Origin: an uncultured Clostridia bacterium
Lineage (GTDB): Bacteria > Bacillota > Clostridia > Christensenellales > Borkfalkiaceae
Reading direction: 5' to 3'
NCBI GenBank assembly: GCA_944327465.1
Contig: CALVHH010000002.1
Coordinates: 79,493-143,492 of the forward strand
Length of the DNA stretch: 64,000 bases
Made by a program: the position numbers and the translations under genes. Below the pieces are notes generated by a model that was given only the letters and a program-made list of their open reading frames with translations, was not told where the DNA came from and did not search any database. This document shows, one piece after another, positions 1 through 8,007 of this stretch. Position 1 is the first letter of the stretch. Each line of letters begins with the position of its first letter.

Positions 1-362
1 TTGAGCATTATGGCTTCTCTGTCCATATCCCTGTCGACGGCGGAATCGATAACTTCCTGCACCTTGGCATCGATAGCTTTGTTCTGCGCGGCAAGCGCTT
101 CAAGCTTTGTCTGCACAGACTTGGACTGTGCAGAGATGGCTGCCACCTGCCTGCCGAGCTCGTCGCCCGCCTGCGCTATCTTGCCGACGCTGGCGCCGAC
201 CGAACCCGACTGCTGCGCAAGCTGCGAAGCAACCGCCTGGTTTTGCCTGGCAAGCTGCTCTACCTTTGCATCGAGCGTCCTGTTCTGCTGAGTGAGATTC
301 TCCACCTGCGACAGGAGAAGATCGGCCTTCGTCTGGTTGGAATTATTGTTGTTTACACCCAT
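1..362 (-). CDS. Coiled-coil protein, N-terminal part (runs off left edge)
   Basis: The first 120 residues of a minus-strand protein are visible, starting at ATG 360-362 behind an AGGTG-type SD. The gene continues beyond the left edge. The sequence is almost entirely Gln, Ala, Lys, Val, Ser and Asp in a heptad-like pattern, with no cysteine and no signal peptide. It starts with MGVNNNN, so a disordered Asn-rich tip precedes a long predicted coiled coil. Such proteins resemble phage tail-fibre or scaffold rods and cytoplasmic structural rods, but no family can be assigned. The leader upstream of the SD is repeat family A, as it is for topA. Confidence 0.7.
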   Translation of the reverse strand, partial: MGVNNNNSNQTKADLLLSQVENLTQQNRTLDAKVEQLARQNQAVASQLAQQSGSVGASVGKIAQAGDELGRQVAAISAQSKSVQTKLEALAAQNKAIDAKVQEVIDSAVDRDMDREAIML

Positions 363-380
363 AATACACCTCGGAGTTTG

Positions 381-543
381 ATTGACGCAAGTCTCGCCTT
401 GGGGCGGAAGCGCCCTGCCGCAACATAGGCTCCCTTTAGCAAGGGGAGCTGTCATGCGGAAAGAAATGAAGCATGACTGAAGGGTTTGCCCCACAGAAAT
501 GCGGTTGAAGCTTTAGAATCGCCGCTTTCGGATAATCCTCCCT
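381..543. repeat. Interspersed repeat family A, copy 1
   Basis: About 160 bases that recur at 20912-21064 with the same order of blocks: CGCAAGT, CCTTGGGGCGG, GGCTCCCTTTAGCAA, GGGAGCTG, TGAAGG.TTTGCCC, ACAGAAATGCGGT and CTTTCGGATAAT. Both copies sit directly 5' of a minus-strand gene, within 20 bases of its start codon. The block around GCTCCCTTT...AAAGGGAGC can form a hairpin. Confidence 0.85.
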
Positions 544-575
544 GTCCTATTCGGCTAAGGAGAGCTGTTGGTGCG

Positions 576-665
576 GTCTACCTCCCACCCCCGTCATTTC
601 GACTAAATGAGGCGATGCGCCGAATGCACGGAGAAATCCGACGGTATGACCCGGTCGACGGCGCG
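576..665. repeat. Interspersed repeat family B, degenerate copy
   Basis: Contains GTCATTTCGACTAA, a GAGAAATC block and GGTCGAC, the hallmarks of family B, but with several substitutions. The rest of the gap up to the serC promoter (666-882) is AT-rich and shows no gene. Confidence 0.6.
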
Positions 666-882
666 AACCGAGCGCCGAATGAAAACGGCTACCAAAATTT
701 TGTTAGTGCAATACTATTCCTTTATTAGTTTACAACAAAAAAACGCAAATGTAAATACTTCGCGGCAAAATTTTTTGCCCGATGACAAATTTTTTTTAAA
801 TTTTAAGCCTCAAAATGCCGCGGTTACCCGTTTGATATGCCGCAGTCAACGCTTTTTTGCCGACCGCGCAGGGCAGGCACGG

Positions 883-915
883 GCGCCCGCCGCGGACGCT
901 ATCCGCGGCGGGCGC
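883..915. other. Strong hairpin upstream of serC
   Basis: A 14-bp perfect GC-rich stem (883-896 with 902-915) around a 5-base loop, followed on the plus strand by an A/T-rich stretch. It lies just before the serC promoter and may insulate it. Confidence 0.5.
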
Positions 916-945
916 ATAAAATTTTAATATTTTTATTCAAAACAC

Positions 946-974
946 TTGTATATTTGCGTATAATGATGTATAAT
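946..974 (+). promoter_or_regulatory. serC-serA promoter
   Basis: TTGTAT at 946-951 and TATAAT at 969-974 are separated by 17 bases. This predicts a leader of about 90 bases before serC. Confidence 0.65.
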
Positions 975-1027
975 TATACTAACTTTACCCAAAAGCGGGC
1001 AGTTTTATAAATTATTATGTATAAAAG

Positions 1028-1059
1028 CCGCCGCGGCGCAGGCGTTTGCGCCGCGGCGG
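1028..1059 (+). promoter_or_regulatory. serC leader hairpin
   Basis: A 13-bp perfect stem (1028-1040 with 1047-1059, loop of 6) ends three bases before the GAAGGAGG SD of serC. It leaves the SD free and could stabilise the 5' end or modulate translation. Confidence 0.5.
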
Positions 1060-1072
1060 GCGAAGGAGGACT

Positions 1073-2146
1073 ATGAGAGTTTATAATTTTTCGGCGGGAC
1101 CTTCTACCCTGCCATTGGAAGTGCTTAAAAAGGCGCAGGCAGAATTTTTGGACTTTGCGGGCACGGGCATGTCGGTGACGGAAATTTCGCACCGCGACAA
1201 GGCGTTCGAGCAGGTGGTGCGCGAGGCGGAGAGCCTTACGCGCGAGCTTTTGAACGTACCCGACGACTACGCCGTCATATTTGTTCAGGGCGGGGCTTCG
1301 ACGCAGTTCGCCGCGGTGCCGCTCAACCTTATGCACGGCGGCAAGGCGGACTATATAGTCACGGGCAATTTTGCCAAAAAAGCATGGCAGGAAGGTCAGA
1401 TATACGGCGACGCCGTAAAGATAGGCGATTCTTCAGACAAGGTATACACCTACATACCCGACGTGGATAAGCTCGATTACAGCCCCGACGCCGACTATGT
1501 GCACATAACTTCAAACAACACGATTTTCGGCACGAGGTACGTTAAATTCCCCGAATGCGGCGCACCGCTCGTTGCCGACATGTCGTCGGAGATATTTTCA
1601 CGCGAGATAGACGTTTCGCGCTTCGGCGTAATATATGCGGGCGCACAGAAGAACCTTGCGCCCGCCGGCGTGACGATAGTTATAGCAAAGCGCAGCCTTA
1701 TACAGGAGCCGCTTAAAATTTGCCCCACCATGCTCAAATGGAAGGTGCAGGACGAAAACGGTTCGCTGTACAACACTCCCCCCGCCTTCTCGATATACAT
1801 GGCAGACCTTGTGCTGCGCGACGTAAAGGCAAGGGGCGGCGTAAAGGCGATGAACGAGCTTGCTGAATACAAATCGGGGATGCTGTACGACTTTATAGAC
1901 AATTCAAAGCTGTACAAGAACGACGTACAGCCAAAGTTCCGCTCTATAATGAACGTGCCGTTCGTGACGGGCGACAAGGAGCTGGACGCAAAATTCGTTG
2001 CCGAAGCCAAACAGGCGGGGCTGGTGTCGCTTAAAGGACACAGGCTCGTGGGCGGCATGAGGGCTTCGATATACAACGCCATGCCCGCAGAGGGCGTGCA
2101 GGCGCTGATAGAGTTCATGAAAAAATTTGAAAGGGAGAACGCGTGA
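1073..2146 (+). CDS. serC: Phosphoserine aminotransferase
   Basis: Converts 3-phosphohydroxypyruvate and glutamate to O-phosphoserine, the second step of serine synthesis (a PLP enzyme of class V). The protein is 357 residues, normal for the family. It opens with MRVYNFSAGPSTLP, the family's N-terminal signature, and carries the Gly/Ser phosphate-cup QGGAST and the region around YAGAQKNLAPAG that holds the PLP lysine. ATG 1073 was chosen because GGAGG lies four bases upstream; an earlier in-frame ATG has no SD. serA starts one base after the stop, so the two are co-transcribed and presumably translationally coupled. No serB is visible here. Confidence 0.96.
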   Translation: MRVYNFSAGPSTLPLEVLKKAQAEFLDFAGTGMSVTEISHRDKAFEQVVREAESLTRELLNVPDDYAVIFVQGGASTQFAAVPLNLMHGGKADYIVTGNFAKKAWQEGQIYGDAVKIGDSSDKVYTYIPDVDKLDYSPDADYVHITSNNTIFGTRYVKFPECGAPLVADMSSEIFSREIDVSRFGVIYAGAQKNLAPAGVTIVIAKRSLIQEPLKICPTMLKWKVQDENGSLYNTPPAFSIYMADLVLRDVKARGGVKAMNELAEYKSGMLYDFIDNSKLYKNDVQPKFRSIMNVPFVTGDKELDAKFVAEAKQAGLVSLKGHRLVGGMRASIYNAMPAEGVQALIEFMKKFERENA

Positions 2147-2147
2147 T

Positions 2148-3305
2148 ATGGCAGGCATATTGAAATTGAATTCCATAAGCAAACTTGCCGACCCCGTATT
2201 TGCGGGCTATGAGTACGGCGAGGACGTAAACGACCCCGTCGGAATAATGGTGCGCTCGGCACAGATGGCAGAATATGCGCCCGGCAAAAATCTGCTTGCC
2301 GTGGCAAGGGCGGGCGCGGGCACCAACAACATACCCGTGGCTGAATATGCCAAACAGGGCATAGTTGTATTCAACACGCCGGGCGCCAACGCCAACGCCG
2401 TCAAGGAGCTGGTCATATGCGAGCTGTTTTTGGGCGGCAGAAGGATAACCGACGCCATAGACTGGGTAAAGACGCTCAAGGGCGAGGGCGAAAACGTGGG
2501 CAAGCTGGTCGAAAAGGGCAAGTCCAAATTTGTCGGCTGCGAAATAACGGGCAAGACGCTGGGCGTGATAGGTCTGGGCGCGATAGGCATAATGGTTGCC
2601 AACGCCGCCAAGGCGCTGGGCATGAAGGTGATAGGCTGCGACCCCTTCCTCTCCACCCACAACGCGCTCATGCTCGACCCTTCGGTAGAAGTCGTGGCGG
2701 ACAACGCCGAAATATACAGGCGGGCAGACTTTATAACCGTGCACGTGCCGCTGAACGCACAGACGAAGGGCATGTTCAACGCGCAGACCCTATCTGCATG
2801 CAGGGACGGCGTGGTGATAATAAACAACGCCCGCGGCGAGCTTGCCGACAGCGCGGCGATGACTGACGCGCTCGGGAGCGGCAAGGTGGCAAGGTATATA
2901 ACCGACTTCCCCTGCGACGAGCTGATAGGCGTTAAAAACGCCATATGTGTGCCCCATCTGGGCGCGAGCACGCCCGAAGCCGAGGACAACTGCGCAGTTA
3001 TGGCGGCAAAGCAGCTGGTGGACTACATTGAAAACGGCAATATAACCAACTCCGTAAACTATCCCGCCGTCAGCGCACCCAGGGAGGGAGCTGCGAGAAT
3101 ATGCGTGTGCCACCTGAACAGGGCGAACATGATAGCCGGGCTTTCCGCCGCGATTTCGGCGCGGGGCATAAACATAGCCAACATGACCGACAAGGCAAAG
3201 GGCGACTACGCCTACGGCATAATAGACATAGACGGCGGCGCCGACGGCGACCTCATCAAAGCCATAGAGGCGATAGACGGCGTGATAAGAGTCAGAGCGG
3301 TGTGA
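2148..3305 (+). CDS. serA: D-3-phosphoglycerate dehydrogenase
   Basis: NAD-dependent oxidation of 3-phosphoglycerate, the first step of serine synthesis. It is 385 residues, the short form. The substrate-binding domain encloses a Rossmann domain with GLGAIG, the catalytic Arg in NNARGEL and the catalytic His in VPHLGASTPEAEDN. A C-terminal ACT domain starts near residue 320 (ICVCHLNRANMIAGL) and is the usual site of serine feedback. ATG 2148 was taken because the preceding AAAGGGAG inside serC supplies the SD. The gene lacks the extra allosteric domain of long SerA types. Confidence 0.95.
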   Translation: MAGILKLNSISKLADPVFAGYEYGEDVNDPVGIMVRSAQMAEYAPGKNLLAVARAGAGTNNIPVAEYAKQGIVVFNTPGANANAVKELVICELFLGGRRITDAIDWVKTLKGEGENVGKLVEKGKSKFVGCEITGKTLGVIGLGAIGIMVANAAKALGMKVIGCDPFLSTHNALMLDPSVEVVADNAEIYRRADFITVHVPLNAQTKGMFNAQTLSACRDGVVIINNARGELADSAAMTDALGSGKVARYITDFPCDELIGVKNAICVPHLGASTPEAEDNCAVMAAKQLVDYIENGNITNSVNYPAVSAPREGAARICVCHLNRANMIAGLSAAISARGINIANMTDKAKGDYAYGIIDIDGGADGDLIKAIEAIDGVIRVRAV

Positions 3306-3310
3306 CATTG

Positions 3311-3346
3311 CGCCGCAAAGAGCCCGATATCGGGCTCTTTGCGGCG
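3311..3346 (+). terminator. serA 3' hairpin
   Basis: A perfect 36-base palindrome (18-bp stem, CCCGATATCGGG core) immediately downstream of serA. No U-tract follows, so it may act as an mRNA-stabilising end or a Rho-assisted terminator. Confidence 0.6.
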
Positions 3347-3372
3347 GCAGTCAATTGCCCGCATAAAATTTT

Positions 3373-3421
3373 CCTCCGTGTACATAATTATGGTGATACA
3401 TAATTTCCACGGAGGTTTTTT
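3373..3421 (+). promoter_or_regulatory. Hairpin that hides an SD and resembles a terminator
   Basis: CCTCCGTG (3373-3380) pairs with CACGGAGG (3408-3415), and an inner 7-bp stem AATTATG/CATAATT closes a 6-base loop. The 3' arm contains the GGAGG SD of the 51-residue gene at 3424, and six Ts follow directly, as in an intrinsic terminator. It may terminate serA transcripts, repress the small gene, or both. Confidence 0.65.
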
Positions 3422-3423
3422 AT

Positions 3424-3579
3424 ATGGCAAAAAAGAGAAAAGTGAGAAAGCTGACCGATGAGCAGTACAACGCGTACATCACTTCGCTGAAATACGACGC
3501 GGCGTCGTACAACGCCGACGGCAGCAGGGTAGTGCCCGACGAACTGAAAGAGGAAGGGCACGGGCAGCCGGGCGAATGA
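3424..3579 (+). CDS. Small basic protein of 51 residues
   Basis: ATG 3424 lies eight bases after a perfect GGAGG. The product begins MAKKRKVRKL, a strongly basic N-terminus, followed by an acidic, Tyr-containing middle (TDEQYNAYITSLKYDAASYN) and a hydrophilic end. There is no membrane segment and no cysteine. The charge pattern suggests nucleic-acid or ribosome contact, but no family is recognised. It follows serA and converges on the SpoIVA-like gene. Its SD is inside the hairpin described at 3373-3421, so expression is probably conditional. Confidence 0.65.
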   Translation: MAKKRKVRKLTDEQYNAYITSLKYDAASYNADGSRVVPDELKEEGHGQPGE

Positions 3580-3614
3580 AGGGCGGTGCGCCGCGGGCAG
3601 GAAAGTTTAAGGCG

Positions 3615-4664
3615 TTACAGCAGTATGCAGATGACGCCGCCCTTGCCCTCGTTGACCATGCGCGTAAGCGCACGGCGCAGTTTGGAGCGCGTGTCGTCGC
3701 GCAGCGACACAGCCCTGCCCGACAGACCGTCGCGCACCATTGAGCGCAGCGATTTGCCGAAGAGGTCGGTATCCCACATGCCGTCCTCGTCGCGCTCGAA
3801 GCCGCTTATCATGTCGTCGACCATGCTCTGCGTCTGCGAGGCGGCGCCCATGACGGGGTTGACTTCGCTGCACACTTCGACCTTGACAATATGATAGCTG
3901 GGGGCAGTTGCCCTGAGCTTTACGCCGAGATTGCCGCCCTGCCTCACCACCGAAGGTTTTTCAAGACTGAGCTCTTCAAAGGAGGGCGGCACTATGCCGT
4001 AGCCGTTGATGCGGGCGCACTCCAAAGCGTCCTTTACGCGGTCGTAATTTTTGCGAGCCTGCGCGGCGCTGACTGCAAACGCCATGAGCGAGCTTTCATC
4101 GGTTATTTCCTCGCCCGCGGTTTCGGACAGCATGCCGAAGAAGGCGCCGTCCTTTATCTTTGCCGTGACAGACGCCCTGCCTTCGGCGGGAAAGAGTTCG
4201 ATATCGACGTCGCCGCACCAGTTTGCGCTGTCGGCGAGCATGCCTTCGAGCGCGTTTGAGCACTGCGCAAGGCTTTCGGCGCCCTCGGCGCACGAGCGCA
4301 CCCTTGAGATGAGCTCGGCAACCGCCGAATTGTCGGCGGGGAGCGAGCGCACCCATGCGGGGACGCACACGTCTATGCGAAGCGCGGGAAAGGCGAACAG
4401 CAGCCTGCGCACGAGCGCGGCGGGCTCTTCGTCCTCTTCGGCAGCCACGCAGGGCAGACCGCCGCCGTAGCCGTCGCCGTAATCGATGACGCCGTCGGCG
4501 CCATCGCAGCCGTGCAAGAACACCACATAGTTATTTTCAGTCACCCACTGCGGCAGGGCGGCGTTGAGCAGCTCCACCCTTTGCGCGTCCGACCCCGCGA
4601 CGCCTATATGAGCACTGCCGCCGCAGCGGGCAGAGATATCCGAATACACACTGTCGTTTAACAT
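3615..4664 (-). CDS. SpoIVA-family protein with a collapsed ATPase domain
   Basis: A 349-residue relative of SpoIVA, the ATPase that polymerises into the basement layer of the spore coat. The C-terminal half is clearly family-like: RQGGNLGVKLRA (241-252), APSYHIVKVEV, the LFGKSL..MVRDGL block and the terminal NEGKGGVICILL. The N-terminus also aligns (YSDISARCGGSAHIGVAG), but where the P-loop GxxxxGK(S/T) should be it reads GSDAQRVEL (24-32), with no Lys. About 140 residues of the nucleotide-binding domain are missing compared with the usual ~490. The reading frame is intact. ATG 4664 has GGAGAAG just upstream. It could be a paralogue beside a full SpoIVA elsewhere, or the lineage's only copy. 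Confidence 0.8.
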   Translation of the reverse strand: MLNDSVYSDISARCGGSAHIGVAGSDAQRVELLNAALPQWVTENNYVVFLHGCDGADGVIDYGDGYGGGLPCVAAEEDEEPAALVRRLLFAFPALRIDVCVPAWVRSLPADNSAVAELISRVRSCAEGAESLAQCSNALEGMLADSANWCGDVDIELFPAEGRASVTAKIKDGAFFGMLSETAGEEITDESSLMAFAVSAAQARKNYDRVKDALECARINGYGIVPPSFEELSLEKPSVVRQGGNLGVKLRATAPSYHIVKVEVCSEVNPVMGAASQTQSMVDDMISGFERDEDGMWDTDLFGKSLRSMVRDGLSGRAVSLRDDTRSKLRRALTRMVNEGKGGVICILL

Positions 4665-4735
4665 ACTTCTCCTCCATGAATGCTGTGTATAATAACATAT
4701 TTTGGCGGCGGGGAAATTATGACAGCGCACGGTAA

Positions 4736-4773
4736 GGCTCCGCCCCGCGCCTATCAAGGCGCGGGGCGGAGCC
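4736..4773 (-). terminator. Hairpin after the ATP-grasp gene
   Basis: A 17-bp perfect GC-rich stem (4736-4752 with 4757-4773, loop of 4) between the ATP-grasp stop and the SpoIVA-like gene. There is no U-tract. Confidence 0.55.
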
Positions 4774-4789
4774 GTATTCATAAATGCGT

Positions 4790-5980
4790 TTATTGCCTGC
4801 ACTCGGTGGTGAAGCGATAGAACTCGTCCACCTCCTCTTTGGTCTTTACGTTGACGACGAACATTCTGTCGCCCATCGCGCCCGAGAGCGCCTTTGCAAC
4901 GCGCCGGGCTATCTTTATGCTGCCGGCGTAGCGGGAATATATCTCGTCGTCGGAATGTACGTAGGGCTTGCCGTCGCGCCTGCCGACGAACGCGCAGTAG
5001 AACCTTTCGCCCGTGCCCTTGGATGAGCAGTCGAAAGCTACCATGTCCGCCCATATCTTGTATACGTCGGTGGAGTTGGCGTAGTTCATCATCTCGGGAG
5101 AGATGCCGCCCGAAGGGCGCATGTTGACTTCCAGCGCGACTATTTCGCCCTTTTTGCCTATGTGCTGGTCGCGGTTGAGGCGGAAGAATTCGAAGTGGAC
5201 GAAGCGAGAGCGCACTCCGAACGCCCTGAGCGTGCGCCTGCCCGCTTCGCGGACGTCTTCAAACGGTTGGTCGACTATGTAGAACATGGAGCTGTCGCCC
5301 GTGTTGACGACGTCCATAAGCGAACCGAGCGTGACGTTGCCCGTTTCGAAAATGGGCTCGCCCTTGCTGTTGACTATTGCGTCGTAGGAATTGACGGTGG
5401 CGTCGATATACTCCTCCATTATATACCTTACGGGCAGTTTGGTGGCAAAAAATTGAATGAGGTCGTCGTCGGAGCACAGCCTGTGCGTATCGTTTGCGCC
5501 CACGCCGTTATCGGGCTTGACTATGACGGGATAGCCGACCTCGTCTATGAACTTTTTGCACGCCCTGGGCGAATCGGCAAGGCAGTAGCGCGCCGCCTTT
5601 ATGCCCGCTTCGGCATAGAATGGCTTCATCTGAGACTTTAATTTGACCTTTTTCATGTCGCCGTCCTTGAAGCCCGTCGCTATGTTGAATTCCGTCCTGA
5701 GGTGAGCGTCGCGCTCGAGCCAGTATTCGTTGTTGCTCTCGAGCCAGTCTATCTTGCCGTAGCGGAAGGAGAAAAAGGCGACGGCGCGGAAGACTTCGTC
5801 GTAGTTTGAAAGGTCGGACACCTTATAGTATTCGGTGAGCGAAGCTTTGAGTTCGGGCAGGAGATTGAAGTATTCGCAGTCGCCTATGCCCAGCACGTTG
5901 AAGCCGTTGTCCCTTAAATGGCGGCAGAAGTGCCAGTAGTTTTCGGGAAAATTAGGTGAGATAAAGATAAAGTTTTTCAT
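4790..5980 (-). CDS. ATP-grasp domain ligase
   Basis: A 396-residue cytosolic enzyme of the carbamoyl-phosphate-synthase/BtrJ-like ATP-grasp group. Such enzymes join a carboxylate to an amine or thiol through an acyl phosphate. Visible motifs are the ATP-binding Lys in VIVKPDNGVGAND (about 152-164), the hinge YIMEEYID (186-193) and the metal-binding ALEVNMRPSGG. The N-terminal part (KNFIFISPNFPENY) forms the pre-ATP-grasp domain. Start ATG 5980 has a G-rich but poor SD (GGGGGG, three bases away). The gene is last in an operon with hydrolase, reductase, esterase and glucosidase genes. The substrate cannot be inferred. Confidence 0.8.
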   Translation of the reverse strand: MKNFIFISPNFPENYWHFCRHLRDNGFNVLGIGDCEYFNLLPELKASLTEYYKVSDLSNYDEVFRAVAFFSFRYGKIDWLESNNEYWLERDAHLRTEFNIATGFKDGDMKKVKLKSQMKPFYAEAGIKAARYCLADSPRACKKFIDEVGYPVIVKPDNGVGANDTHRLCSDDDLIQFFATKLPVRYIMEEYIDATVNSYDAIVNSKGEPIFETGNVTLGSLMDVVNTGDSSMFYIVDQPFEDVREAGRRTLRAFGVRSRFVHFEFFRLNRDQHIGKKGEIVALEVNMRPSGGISPEMMNYANSTDVYKIWADMVAFDCSSKGTGERFYCAFVGRRDGKPYVHSDDEIYSRYAGSIKIARRVAKALSGAMGDRMFVVNVKTKEEVDEFYRFTTECRQ

Positions 5981-6030
5981 AAGCCCCCCATGTGAATTGT
6001 TTGGTATTTGGTCAATGCAATATAATTTTT

Positions 6031-6966
6031 TCAGTTTTCGCCGCTTTTGCACAGGCGAAGCATAAAGGAAGAAATGTCCTCCATGACCTGCGGAGCGCAG
6101 AAGTCGTTTAAAATTTCGTGTCGGGCGCCGCTGTAAATTTCGGTTTGAACGTCCCTGACGCCCGCGGCGCACAACTTATCGTAGAGCTTTATTACCCCCT
6201 TGGAGCTGGCGCCGACGGGGTCGTCGCCGCCTGCAACGAGCAGCAGGGGCAGATTTTTGGGCGTAGATTTTATCGTGCGCGAAGAGCACGCCTGCCCGAC
6301 TATGGAAAAGAGCGTGCAGAACCCGCCGCAGGTGAATGTGACGCCGCAGAGCTCATCGGCGATATACGCGTCGACGTTGCCCCTGTCGGCGCTCAGCCAA
6401 TCGTAGGGCGTGCGCCCTTCGAAGGGCTTGTTGTAGCCGCCGAAGGCGAGCTTATCGATAAATGCCGAGCGGTGTTTTTCGCCCCTGAACAGCGCGATGA
6501 CGGATGAGACAAGCTTGCCGAAGCCCGTGAGAAGCGCGGGTTGGAAGCCCGTGCCCATTATTATGGCACCCGCGCACTCGCCGCCGTACAGCGAGATATA
6601 TTTGCGGCAGAAGAAGGAGCCCATGGAGTGACCCATTATAAAGAAGGGCAGCCCCTGCGCCTGCGCACGCACTATGCCTGTGAGGCGGCGGATGTCGGCA
6701 AGCACCGTCTGCGACCCGTCAAGTCCGTCGAAATAGCCAAGGCAGTCGGCTGAGAGCACCGACCTGCCGTGACCGAGGTGGTCTTCGGCGCACACCAGAA
6801 AGCCGCGTGCGGCGAGGTATTCGGCAAAGGGCGCATACCTGAGGGCGTATTCCGCCATGCCGTGGATGATCTGGACGACGGCGCGCACCTGACCGTGCGG
6901 CCGCCATATATAGGCGTGTATTGCAGTCTTTTTATCGGCAGAGGGATAAGTCAGTTCTTCGTACAT
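6031..6966 (-). CDS. Alpha/beta hydrolase, monoacylglycerol-lipase-like
   Basis: A 311-residue serine hydrolase of the S33/lysophospholipase type. The nucleophile elbow is GHSMGS, the oxyanion region HGMAEYALRY and the catalytic His ARHEILND near the C-terminus. An Asp in the GGDDPV loop completes the triad. No signal peptide is present, so it is cytosolic. ATG 6966 was chosen because TGAGGA precedes it; the GTG four codons upstream has no spacing for that SD. It starts eight bases after panE ends, which supports one operon. Acyl esters of glycerol or small lipids are the usual substrates. Confidence 0.85.
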   Translation of the reverse strand: MYEELTYPSADKKTAIHAYIWRPHGQVRAVVQIIHGMAEYALRYAPFAEYLAARGFLVCAEDHLGHGRSVLSADCLGYFDGLDGSQTVLADIRRLTGIVRAQAQGLPFFIMGHSMGSFFCRKYISLYGGECAGAIIMGTGFQPALLTGFGKLVSSVIALFRGEKHRSAFIDKLAFGGYNKPFEGRTPYDWLSADRGNVDAYIADELCGVTFTCGGFCTLFSIVGQACSSRTIKSTPKNLPLLLVAGGDDPVGASSKGVIKLYDKLCAAGVRDVQTEIYSGARHEILNDFCAPQVMEDISSFMLRLCKSGEN

Positions 6967-6974
6967 ACTGTTCC

Positions 6975-8006
6975 TCACAATTCATTTTTCAACAGCCGCC
7001 CGAGCTCGGCGATATTTTCGGGCGAGGGCGCAAGTTCGCCGCATTCAATGCGGGCGGCAACGGCGAGAACGGCTTGGGTGACGGGCACTTTTACGCCCGC
7101 CGCACGGGCATGAGCCGCCACCGCACCCGCAATGGCGTCCATTTCGCTCTTTTTGCCCGCGGCAAGGTCAAAGTACATGCCCGAAACGAGGTTTTTGTGC
7201 TTTTTCATGGCGACGGGTATGAGCGCATACGACAGCGCACGCTTTACCGCGCCCGAATAGTTGAGCCACTTTACGAGGTCGTGGCCCTGTATCTTTGCGG
7301 GCGTCACCCCGCACGCGAGGGCGGTATCTATGCCCTCCTTTAAAAGGCGCTGCGCCGCGGGGCGAGTGTCCCTGCCGGCGGCTATCCTGCCGAACGTAAA
7401 CGAAGTTATTGCCGAAAGGGATGAAAACGCGCTGTTGACTATGAGCTTTGACCAGCGTGCGCCGATGAAATTTTTTTCTGTATACACCCTGCCGGCGCAC
7501 TTTAAAAGGCGGGCGGCAAGGGGGATTTTTTCGCTTTCGCCGTAGGGCGAGCCGAGCGCGAAGCTCATGGCGTCAGGCGAGGACGTGAGCAGCACATATC
7601 CGGGCTGAACGAACGTTGCCCCCCACGACACGGCGCAGCCGAGGGTGTTCTCCCTGCCGACGACCGCCGCGACGGAATCTTCGGGCAGACCGTTCTGCAG
7701 CGTGCAGACGGCGCCGCCGGGGGAAAGAAAATTGCTTATATACCGCACGGTCTGCGCGTTGTCGCGCTGTTTGGTCATAAGAAATACGATGTCGTACCTG
7801 CCGCTCATTGCCGAAGGCGGCAGCGCCTTGACGCGGCAGGCGAACAGCTCGCCGCCGTCGGCGGTGCCTATCCTTGCGCCCGCGGCGTTGAGCGCCGCGA
7901 CGTGGCTTTGGTTGCGGGTGACGAGCTCGATGTCTTCGCCCGCACGCGCCATGAACGCGCCGAGCACGGTGCCCATTGCGCCCGCGCCGTATATGCACGC
8001 CCTCAT
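6975..8006 (-). CDS. 2-dehydropantoate 2-reductase family protein
   Basis: A PanE/ApbA-fold NAD(P)H reductase of 343 residues. In pantothenate synthesis this family reduces ketopantoate to pantoate. The N-terminal Rossmann motif is YGAGAMG; TKQRD and QNGLPED follow, and the C-terminal helical domain carries ARWSKLIVNSAFSS with the catalytic Lys and substrate-binding Asn/Ser. ATG 8006 has GAGGAG seven bases upstream, and the previous gene ends one base before. No panB or panC lies nearby, so the substrate may be another 2-oxo acid; paralogues of this family often have unknown substrates. Confidence 0.8.
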   Translation of the reverse strand: MRACIYGAGAMGTVLGAFMARAGEDIELVTRNQSHVAALNAAGARIGTADGGELFACRVKALPPSAMSGRYDIVFLMTKQRDNAQTVRYISNFLSPGGAVCTLQNGLPEDSVAAVVGRENTLGCAVSWGATFVQPGYVLLTSSPDAMSFALGSPYGESEKIPLAARLLKCAGRVYTEKNFIGARWSKLIVNSAFSSLSAITSFTFGRIAAGRDTRPAAQRLLKEGIDTALACGVTPAKIQGHDLVKWLNYSGAVKRALSYALIPVAMKKHKNLVSGMYFDLAAGKKSEMDAIAGAVAAHARAAGVKVPVTQAVLAVAARIECGELAPSPENIAELGRLLKNEL

Positions 8007-8007
8007 A

